Shown: piece by piece, positions 49,966 through 56,404 of the stretch
How the letters are laid out: each line of letters opens with the position of its first letter
Position numbering within the stretch: the stretch's first letter is position 1
Source: Streptomyces fungicidicus
GTDB lineage: Bacteria; Actinomycetota; Actinomycetes; Streptomycetales; Streptomycetaceae
NCBI RefSeq assembly: GCF_003665435.1
Contig: NZ_CP023407.1
Location: 186,001-250,000 of the forward strand
DNA: 64,000 bases
Direction of reading: 5' to 3'
Translations under genes and position numbers: made by a program
Notes under the pieces: model-generated
What the model saw: only the letters and a program-made list of their open reading frames with translations
Told to the model about the DNA's origin: nothing
Database searches by the model: none

Positions 49966-50774
49966 GTCGACTCCTCGGGGGCGTTCGTCGGGGCGGCGAA
50001 GACGGCGGGGCGTCGCTCCAGGAAGGCACTGATGCCCTCCTCGGACTCCGCTCCGCCGACGGCGAGTGCGGCCAGTGCGGTCTCGTGCTGGAGCCCGGCG
50101 TCGAGGGGCGCGTCACGGCCGGCTTCGAGCGCGGTGAGGATCGAGCGCACGGCCAGCGGACCTTGCGCGGCGATCCTCTCGGCGAGCGTCGTGACGGTCT
50201 CCGCGAGGTCGTCCGGCGCGACCGGCGGCACCGGGGTGAGCCCGAGCCGGTGGGCGCGGTCCGCGTCGAGCCTGGCGCCGGTGAGCATCAGGTACGCCGC
50301 GGTCGGGGACCCCACCGCCCGGGGCAGCCGCTGAGTGCCCCCGTACCCCGGGATGAGGCCGAGGCCGGACTCGGGCAGGCCGAGCGAGGCGCGGGTGGAG
50401 AGCACGGAGAAGGTCGACGCCAGGACGAGTTCGAATCCGCCGCCGAGGGCCACGCCGTTGACGGCGGCGATGACCGGGACGGCGGCGCGCTCGATGTCGC
50501 GCAGTACCCGCTGGCCCGAGCGCATCTTCTCGTGGGCGCGGTCCGGACCCATGCCGACGAGTTCCTTGAGGTCCGCACCGGCGCAGAAAGCTTTCTGCCC
50601 GGTGCCGGTGACGACCACCGCGCGGACCGCCGGATCCGCCTCCGCCTCGAGCACGGCGGCGCGCAGCGCGGCGAGCACCTCGGTGTTGAGCGCGTTGTGG
50701 GCCTCGGGCCGGTTGATGGTCAGGGTGGTGACCGCACCGGCGCGGTCCACGAGCAGCACGTCGGAACTGCTCAC
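49962..50774 (-). CDS. Enoyl-CoA hydratase (crotonase family)
   Basis: 270 residues. Motifs 'VTTLTINRPEAHNALNTEVLAAL', 'FCAGADLKEL', 'VIAAVNGVALGGGFELVLAS' and 'LGLPESGLGLIPGYGGTQRLPRAVG'. Both Glu residues of true hydratases (in GGGFEL and LGLPES) are present, so it is expected to hydrate 2-enoyl-CoA to the (3S)-hydroxyacyl-CoA; it could equally act on cyclohex-1-enecarboxyl-CoA, as BadK does. GTG at 50774 overlaps the CoA-transferase stop. The open frame runs further upstream over that gene and is not coding there. Confidence 0.92.
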   Translation of the reverse strand: MSSSDVLLVDRAGAVTTLTINRPEAHNALNTEVLAALRAAVLEAEADPAVRAVVVTGTGQKAFCAGADLKELVGMGPDRAHEKMRSGQRVLRDIERAAVPVIAAVNGVALGGGFELVLASTFSVLSTRASLGLPESGLGLIPGYGGTQRLPRAVGSPTAAYLMLTGARLDADRAHRLGLTPVPPVAPDDLAETVTTLAERIAAQGPLAVRSILTALEAGRDAPLDAGLQHETALAALAVGGAESEEGISAFLERRPAVFAAPTNAPEEST

Positions 50775-52009
50775 GAGGCCACCGCCGGGGTGCCCACACC
50801 GATCGTGCCCGCGCTGGCGAGGTCGGTGATCTCCTGGTCGGAGTAGCCGAGTTCGCCCAGGACGTCGCGGGTGTCCGCGCCGAGTTCGGGGAACCGCTCG
50901 TTGCGCGGCACGGTCTGCGAGGCGAGCCGGAACGGACTGCGCACGCTCACCAGTTCGTCCTGGGAGCCGGGGACCGGAAGCAGGCTCCCGCGGGCGACCA
51001 CCTGCGGGTCCTTCACCACCTCGGACAGCGACTGGACGAGGGAGGCCGGCACCTGGACGTCGCCGAGGACGCGGAGCCATTCGGCCGCCGGGCGGGTCGC
51101 GAGGCGCCGGGCGACGACCCCGGTGATCCGCGGGCGGTGCTCGCGGCGGTCGGCGTTGTCGGCGAGGGCCGGGTCCGCTCCGAGCTCGGGAAGGCCGACG
51201 GCGTCGCAGAACCGCTGCCACATCGCGTTGTTGCCGATGGCCACGACGATGGGGCGGTCGGCCGTCTCGAAGGGCTGGTAGACGGCGAGCACCGAGTCGG
51301 TGCCGCCGCTGGGCGCGGGTTCCGCCTCACCGGCGCAGTAGGCCGCGATCCGGGGCGCCATCAGCGCGAGGTCGGTGTCGAGGAGGGACACGTCGATGGT
51401 CTCGCCCTCACCACTGCGGCGCTGCCGTACCAGGGCGGCGTTGATCGCGATCGCCGCGGCCATGCCGGTCACCACGTCGGAGAGCGCGGTCGAGACGCGC
51501 TGGGGGCTGCGGCCCCGCTCACCGGTCACGGACATCAGACCGGACCGCGCCTGGGCCACGAGGTCGTAGCCGGGCAGGCCGCTGTCGGGCCCGTCGAGGC
51601 CGAAACCCGACATCGCGCAGTAGACCAGCCGCGGGTTGCGTGCCCGCAGGGTCTCGCTGTCTATGCCCAGGCGGGTGAGCTTGCTGGGGTTCATGTTCTG
51701 GAGGAAGACGTCCGCGGTGTCGAGCAGCCGCGACAGCACCTCACGGCCGGTGTCGGCGCGCAGGTTGACCGCCAGGGACCGCTTGTTGCGGTTGGCCGAG
51801 GAGAACCAGGCCGAGGCGCCGTCCACGAACGGCGGCCCCCAGCTTCTGGTGTCGTCACCATGACCCGGCCGCTCCACCTTGACCACGGTGGCTCCGAGGT
51901 CAGCGAGGTACATCGCAGCTGTGGGACCGGCGTACGAGGTCGTCATGTCGACCACGCGCACACCGTCCAGGGGGCCCTGGGGGGCCGGTGTCAAAGTCAT
52001 AGCCTTCAC
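50771..52009 (-). CDS. CaiB/BaiF family CoA-transferase (first gene of the catabolic operon)
   Basis: 412 residues, family III transferase: 'LDGVRVVDMTTSYAGPTAAMYLADLGATVVKVERPGHGDDTRSWGPP', 'SANRNKRSLAVNL', and the candidate catalytic Asp in 'STALSDVVTGMAAAIAINAAL'. It would transfer CoA from a product CoA ester to an incoming acid, a second route of activation besides the ligase. The start is either GTG 52009, which coincides with the predicted transcription start, or ATG 52000. The first four residues (VKAM) differ between the two choices. Confidence 0.9.
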   Translation of the reverse strand: MKAMTLTPAPQGPLDGVRVVDMTTSYAGPTAAMYLADLGATVVKVERPGHGDDTRSWGPPFVDGASAWFSSANRNKRSLAVNLRADTGREVLSRLLDTADVFLQNMNPSKLTRLGIDSETLRARNPRLVYCAMSGFGLDGPDSGLPGYDLVAQARSGLMSVTGERGRSPQRVSTALSDVVTGMAAAIAINAALVRQRRSGEGETIDVSLLDTDLALMAPRIAAYCAGEAEPAPSGGTDSVLAVYQPFETADRPIVVAIGNNAMWQRFCDAVGLPELGADPALADNADRREHRPRITGVVARRLATRPAAEWLRVLGDVQVPASLVQSLSEVVKDPQVVARGSLLPVPGSQDELVSVRSPFRLASQTVPRNERFPELGADTRDVLGELGYSDQEITDLASAGTIGVGTPAVAS

Positions 52010-52015
52010 CGCTTC

Positions 52016-52044
52016 ATAATGTCGAACATTTTAAGGGTGGTCAA
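52016..52044 (-). promoter_or_regulatory. Promoter of the 14-gene catabolic operon
   Basis: On the minus strand TTGACC (52044-52039) and CATTAT (52021-52016) are separated by exactly 17 bases, matching a principal sigma-factor promoter. Transcription would start at about 52009, the first base of the GTG start codon. A FadR-type operator fills the spacer and overlaps the -10. Confidence 0.7.
52018..52030. promoter_or_regulatory. FadR-type operator inside the operon promoter
   Basis: AATGT-CGA-ACATT is a perfect palindrome around a 3-base centre. It lies between the -35 and -10 and covers the -10 edge, so a bound GntR protein would block RNA polymerase. It is the best-conserved of the three sister sites. 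Confidence 0.68.
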
Positions 52045-52106
52045 TAGTGGACCTTTTGAGGCCGTGGGCCGCCCGAGCGCCAGCACCGGGCGACCCACGG
52101 GGTCCT

Positions 52107-53540
52107 TCAGAGAGCGGCGGAGATACGTTCCGGGCCGGCCGCGGACCCGTCCGTGGACCGCTCCGCCGGGTCGTCCGACCACGCGATCTCGTCGTCGCGG
52201 GATTCCCGTGAGACCGCGACGGCCACGAACGTCAGCACGCCACCGACCACGATGTAGAGCGAGAGGGGCCAGGCGGCGCCGAAGCTGTCGAAGAGCGCAG
52301 CGGAGATGAAGGGCACCGGGGCGCTGAACAGCAGCCCGCCGAGCGTGTACGCGATCCCCGAGCCGCTGTAGCGCAGCTGGGTGGGGAACAGCTCGGGAAG
52401 GAAGGCGGAGATCGGCGCGTAGGTCAGCGCGTGGCAGATGGGCAGTGCCAGCAGCATGGCGGCGATGATCGCCACCGGGTGGTGCGTGTCGACCAGCCAG
52501 AAGAACGGGAAGGCCATGACGGCCGTGGCGACGCAGCCCACCATCAGGACCGGGCGCCGCCCATAGGTGTCACAGAACCTCGCCGTCAGCGGGATCGTCG
52601 CCATCTGCACCAGCGAGGCCAGACACACCGCGGCGAGCACGACGTTCCTGCTGACGCCGTCACTGGCTCCGTAGGTCAGCGCGAAGACGGTCGCCATGTA
52701 GAAGGGGATGTTCGCGGCCGCCATGGCCAGCGCGCCGATGACCACACGACCACCGGCCTTGCGCATGACGACACCGGCCGGGAAGCGCTCCTGCTGCCCC
52801 TTCTCCTTGACCGCCTCGAATGCCGGCGAGTCCTCGATCTTGAGCCGGATGTAGAGACCGAGGGCCACCAGCACCGCGCTCACCAGGAACGGAACGCGCC
52901 AGCCCCAGGACTCGAGTTGCGCCGCGGGAAGCTGCTGCACGATCCAGAACATGCCGGTGGCGAGAACCAGGCCGAGCGGCACCCCCACCTGCGGCCAGCT
53001 GCCGTAGAACGCCCGCTTGTTCTTGGGTGCGTGCTCCACGGCCATCAGTACCGCACCACTCCACTCGCCCCCGAGCGCCAGGCCCTGGATGAAGCGGCAG
53101 ACCACCAGGAGGATCGGCGCCAGGATGCCGACTTGCGCGTGCGTGGGCAGCAGGCCGACCGCGACGGTGCTCAGGCCCATCATCATGAGGCTGGTGATCA
53201 GCATCCGCTTCCGGCTCACCCGGTCACCGAAGTGACCGAAGATCAGCGCACCGAGCGGGCGTGCCACGAACGCGACACCGAAGGTCGCGAAAGCGGCCAG
53301 GGTGCCGATCAGCGGGTCGAGGTCGGGGAAGAAGAGCTCGCCGAAGACCAGCGCAGACGCGGTACCGAAGATGAAGAAGTCGAAGAACTCGATTGCCGTG
53401 CCGATGAGGCTGGCACCAGCGACCCGCACGATCGAGACCTGCGGGCTGTCGGAGGAAGAGGCCACGATGTCCTCCAGGACGGGGTGGTCCGCGCTGCTGG
53501 CGACACCGGGCGGTGTAGCGCGAGTCACAATGTGCGACAC
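52107..53540 (-). CDS. MHS-family MFS transporter (carboxylate importer)
   Basis: About 477 residues, twelve membrane helices. The metabolite:H+ symporter features are visible: 'GTAIEFFDFFIFGTASALVFGELFFP' in helix 1, 'RPLGALIFGHFGDRVSRKRMLITSLMMMG' in loop 2-3, and 'FIQGLALGGEWSGAVLMAVEHAPKNKRAFYGSWPQVGVPLG'. This family imports organic acids such as shikimate, ketoglutarate, proline or aromatic acids. It lies directly upstream of the operon in the same direction and has its own operator-like site, so it likely brings in the pathway substrate. Start is uncertain: GTG 53540 or 53528 fits a short-leader transcript; TTG 53573 lies within the operator. Confidence 0.87.
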   Translation of the reverse strand: MSHIVTRATPPGVASSADHPVLEDIVASSSDSPQVSIVRVAGASLIGTAIEFFDFFIFGTASALVFGELFFPDLDPLIGTLAAFATFGVAFVARPLGALIFGHFGDRVSRKRMLITSLMMMGLSTVAVGLLPTHAQVGILAPILLVVCRFIQGLALGGEWSGAVLMAVEHAPKNKRAFYGSWPQVGVPLGLVLATGMFWIVQQLPAAQLESWGWRVPFLVSAVLVALGLYIRLKIEDSPAFEAVKEKGQQERFPAGVVMRKAGGRVVIGALAMAAANIPFYMATVFALTYGASDGVSRNVVLAAVCLASLVQMATIPLTARFCDTYGRRPVLMVGCVATAVMAFPFFWLVDTHHPVAIIAAMLLALPICHALTYAPISAFLPELFPTQLRYSGSGIAYTLGGLLFSAPVPFISAALFDSFGAAWPLSLYIVVGGVLTFVAVAVSRESRDDEIAWSDDPAERSTDGSAAGPERISAAL

Positions 53541-53544
53541 CCGG

Positions 53545-53573
53545 AAACTACCGACGCTAGACAGGATGCGCAA
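53545..53573 (-). promoter_or_regulatory. Possible promoter of the MHS transporter gene
   Basis: On the minus strand TTGCGC (53573-53568) and TAGTTT (53550-53545) are 17 bases apart. Transcription would begin near 53538, at or next to the GTG at 53540. The operator-like site lies just upstream of and touches the -35. Confidence 0.5.
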
Positions 53574-53584
53574 GGTCCAACATT
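53572..53584. promoter_or_regulatory. FadR-type operator upstream of the MHS transporter
   Basis: AAGGT-CCA-ACATT has the same 3-base centre and right half as the sites at 37022 and 52018, with one mismatch in the left half. It overlaps the predicted -35 of the transporter promoter. Confidence 0.52.
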
Positions 53585-53676
53585 TAACAGATCGCGTTCT
53601 GGACCGAGCCCTGTCCTCGACAACGGCGGCTTGACCGGGACCGCCTACCGGCCGCTGCCCGCCAGGGGGCGCGGAC

Positions 53677-53915
53677 TCACTTCAGGTGCCGGTCCAGGAA
53701 CCGGAAGCCGACCACGGGGTGCCGGTGTGCCCTCCCGGGCCGGCGTGCGGTGTCTTCTCCTCGCCGCCCAGGGCATCGAACAGGTCCAAGGCCCGTCGGC
53801 GCGGTTGCCTTCGTCGTCCCACTGCAGCAGGAACAGGAGTGGGATGGTGACCTGCCGCGCCTCCTCATGCTGGGCGCGGGGCACGAACCGCCGGCAAAGA
53901 AGCCCGCGGCCACGA
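53677..53915 (-). pseudogene. Frameshifted 3' end of an alpha/beta hydrolase gene
   Basis: On the minus strand three frames in succession give the C-terminal part of a dienelactone-hydrolase-like protein: 'RQVTIPLLFLLQWDDEGN', then 'DLFDALGGEEKTPHAGPGGHTGTPW', then 'FRFLDRHLK' and a stop at 53677. Intact relatives have these blocks in one frame (PxLFLLQWDDE...LFDALGS.EKTLHA..GGH...P......FFxRHL). The Asp and His of the triad lie in these blocks. At least two frameshifts are needed, and no N-terminal half is seen. Confidence 0.65.
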
Positions 53916-54056
53916 TGCGGGCCGGCCTCCGTCGGCTCTGTGACCGTCGGCAGCGAGCTGCTGGGAACGGTCGACCGCTCGATCTGCGGGGGGGGGCGTT
54001 CGCGCGTACGCACGGTGTGGCCGGCCGGGCAGGCGGTCAGGCACCGGCAGCCGGGA

Positions 54057-55436
54057 CTACCGCTTCTTCCTGCCCTTCTCCGCTCCCTTCTGGCTCTTTT
54101 CCTGGTGCTTCCGAGCGGCTTCGGGCTTGGCTCGCTGTTGGCCCGGAGCCTTCTCCTTCGCTTCCTTTCCGGGATGGGAGGAGCCCCTGACCACGCCGCT
54201 CGGGGTACCGTCCGGGTCCTGTTGAGGCGTGGGGGCCGTGGTGTGGTGCGCGGTTGCCCCGGTGACCGGGTCCTGGCTCGGGTCGGCCGGGGCCGACCGC
54301 GGGCTTCGCACCGCGGGGGTGTCGGAGAGCGGCTCGGCCGGGGCGTCGGAGACGGAAGACGGAGTCGCGGGTGTCGCGTCATGTCGTGCCGGGGCGTCGG
54401 AGACGGCGAGGGCGGTGGTCAGGACCGCGGCGAGCGCGGCGGTTCCACTGGCGACCAGGGCACGGCGCCGTGCAGTTGCTGTCTTCTGCTCGGTCGGGCT
54501 GCCGCCGGGCGGCGGCCTGTGGTGCGTGCGCTCGGCGGCCCGCGCCGGTTCCCGATTCGGTGCGACGTTCGCGGTCCGGGTCACGGGCGGGAGGGGTGCG
54601 GGAGGTGCGGCACCGGCCAGGGAGGCCAGTATCCGGGCGCATTCATGTGCCGGAGGGCGGTTCCACGCATCGAGGGCGGTCATGCTCCGCAGCAGGGCCG
54701 CGAAATCCCCGGGCAGGGAGTCGGGCAGTTCGGGCGGGCGGTGCAGCCGGGCGATCGCGGCCTCGAGGGGGCCGCCGCCGTACTCGAGCCTGCCGGTGAG
54801 GCACTCGAGGAGGACCAGCCCGAGGGCGTAGACGTCGACGGCCTGGCTGACGGGACGGCCGAGCACCTGCTCGGGTGACAAGTACGCGGCTGTGCCGATG
54901 AGTGTGCCGGTGGCGGTCTGGGTCGTGCCATCGAGCAGCCGGGAAATCCCGAAGTCGGTCAGGTGCGGACGCCCGGAGCCGTCCAGGATGATGTTGGACG
55001 GCTTCACGTCACGGTGAACGATCTCCGCCGTGTGCGTGTGGGCCAGCGCCGCGGCGAGACCGGCGCCGAGCGCGGCCGCCTCATCGGGAGCGAGAGGCCC
55101 TTGGGCGATGCGGCCTTTCAACGTGGGGCCTTCGATCAACTGCATCACGAGGTAGGCGCGGTCGTGGTGCTGTCCGGCGTCGTAGACGGTGACCAGCCCG
55201 GGGTGCTGCAGTCCGGCCAGTAGCACCGCTTCGCTGCGGAAACGTTCTTCCATGTCGACACCGGCACCGGGCCGGAATACCTTGACGGCCACCCTGCGTC
55301 GCAGTCGCAGGTCGAGACCCCGGTGGACGTCGGCGGCACCACCCGCGCCGATGAACGCGTCCAGGCGGTACCGCCCGGCGAGCACGTCGGCGGAAAACCC
55401 GGAGGCCAGTGCCAAAGCCGACTCGCGGAGTCGCAT
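54057..55436 (-). CDS. Serine/threonine protein kinase, PASTA-less, with single membrane helix
   Basis: 459 residues. Kinase domain of about residues 20-280: ATP loop 'FIGAGGAADVHRG', Lys 52 in 'RVAVKVF', catalytic 'HRDVKPSNI' (141-149), 'DFG' (161-163) and the activation segment 'TLIGTAAYLSPEQVLG'. A proline-rich linker and a membrane helix (about 330-350, LVASGTAALAAVLTTALAV) follow, then a Ser/Thr/Pro/Ala-rich and finally Lys-rich outer segment with no PASTA repeats. ATG at 55436 has a GGGAGAT site. It is a Hanks-type signalling kinase of unknown targets, and no operon partner is seen. Confidence 0.9.
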   Translation of the reverse strand: MRLRESALALASGFSADVLAGRYRLDAFIGAGGAADVHRGLDLRLRRRVAVKVFRPGAGVDMEERFRSEAVLLAGLQHPGLVTVYDAGQHHDRAYLVMQLIEGPTLKGRIAQGPLAPDEAAALGAGLAAALAHTHTAEIVHRDVKPSNIILDGSGRPHLTDFGISRLLDGTTQTATGTLIGTAAYLSPEQVLGRPVSQAVDVYALGLVLLECLTGRLEYGGGPLEAAIARLHRPPELPDSLPGDFAALLRSMTALDAWNRPPAHECARILASLAGAAPPAPLPPVTRTANVAPNREPARAAERTHHRPPPGGSPTEQKTATARRRALVASGTAALAAVLTTALAVSDAPARHDATPATPSSVSDAPAEPLSDTPAVRSPRSAPADPSQDPVTGATAHHTTAPTPQQDPDGTPSGVVRGSSHPGKEAKEKAPGQQRAKPEAARKHQEKSQKGAEKGRKKR

Positions 55437-55729
55437 GTCATCTCCCACTGCTTCGAAGAGGGCCCGCACAGGCCCTCGTGGCCCACGGCGTGCCCGAGAC
55501 GCGTACCCGCCAGGGGCCGGCCGACGCCTGGGCGGCAGCCGGCCGAAGCCACTCGCGCCGTCGCGGGGCGAACGCCTCCCTGTTTCCGCCCACTTCGGGC
55601 GAGCAGTCTCAGTGCGACTTCGACCACACCGCCAACGGTGACCCGCCGTCAACCGCAACCCTGCTGCCTGTGACCTGCATGAAGACGGCGAAGAGGGGGC
55701 AGACGGTCGGCCTGAGACGGGAGGGTGCG

Positions 55730-56299
55730 ATGACAATGACGGAGCAGCCGGCCACGCCGGCCAAGGAGAAGACCACTCGCTGCGCACATCACGACGGCCA
55801 CGGTCCGGGGGGCGGCGCCGAGGCCCCGGAGTCCCCGCGTGAGCGGGTCAACCGCCGCTGGAACGAGGTCCTGCAGGAGACGCGGGTCACTCAGACCGGT
55901 GTGCAGATTCTCTTCGGCTTCCTGCTGAGCGTGGCCTTCACACCGCTGTTCCGAGAGCTGGGAACGGTGGACCGTGCCATCTACGTCGCCACCGTGGTGC
56001 TCGGCGCTTCGGCCACCGGAGCGCTCATCGCACCCGTCTCCATACACCGCTTCCTGTCCGGCCAGCGGATGAAGAACGAAGTGGTCGAGGCCGCCTGTCG
56101 TCTGATGACGTGCGGCATGGTCCTGCTCGCGCTGACCATCGGTTGCACGCTGCTCCTCATCCTGCGTTTCGTGGTTCCCGGCGTCCTCGCCGAAGTACTC
56201 GTCGTCGGTGTCATGCTGTGGTTCGGCCTCTGCTGGTACGTGCTGCCCCTGCGCATACGACGTCGCGCCGCTCGTCGTTCCGCCGACGACGAGGCGTAG
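55730..56299 (+). CDS. DUF6328-type four-helix membrane protein
   Basis: 189 residues. A polar N-terminal segment of about 55 residues with His/Cys (TRCAHHDGHGPGG) is followed by 'RVNRRWNEVLQETRVTQTGVQILFGFLLSVAFTPLF', then three more membrane helices ending in 'VVGVMLWFGLCWYVLPLRIRRR'. The 'E-x-RV-x-QTGVQILFGFLL' motif is typical of this uncharacterised actinobacterial family. ATG at 55730 has a GGAGGG site 4 bases upstream. No function is known. Confidence 0.82.
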   Translation: MTMTEQPATPAKEKTTRCAHHDGHGPGGGAEAPESPRERVNRRWNEVLQETRVTQTGVQILFGFLLSVAFTPLFRELGTVDRAIYVATVVLGASATGALIAPVSIHRFLSGQRMKNEVVEAACRLMTCGMVLLALTIGCTLLLILRFVVPGVLAEVLVVGVMLWFGLCWYVLPLRIRRRAARRSADDEA

Positions 56300-56404
56300 C
56301 GCACACGCCGGTCCAGGGACCCCGCGTGGCTCTCCGTATCGGGGCCGGTCACGGGGGTACCCGGGCCGGGTCCGCAGGAGTGCCGGCCATGAGAGGGTGT
56401 CGCG

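Larger units (their letters stand above)
53541..54056. other. 516-base stretch with a decayed hydrolase gene
   Basis: No intact gene. It contains the transporter promoter at the left and a frameshifted alpha/beta hydrolase end on the minus strand in the middle. Nothing is recognised in 53916-54056. Confidence 0.5.

Noticed and set aside
38055..52009. Reading the operon as cyclohexanecarboxyl-CoA biosynthesis for a natural product
   Set aside because: There are no polyketide or shikimate-reduction enzymes, while an importer, a thiolase and a GntR/FadR repressor are present, which fits catabolism.
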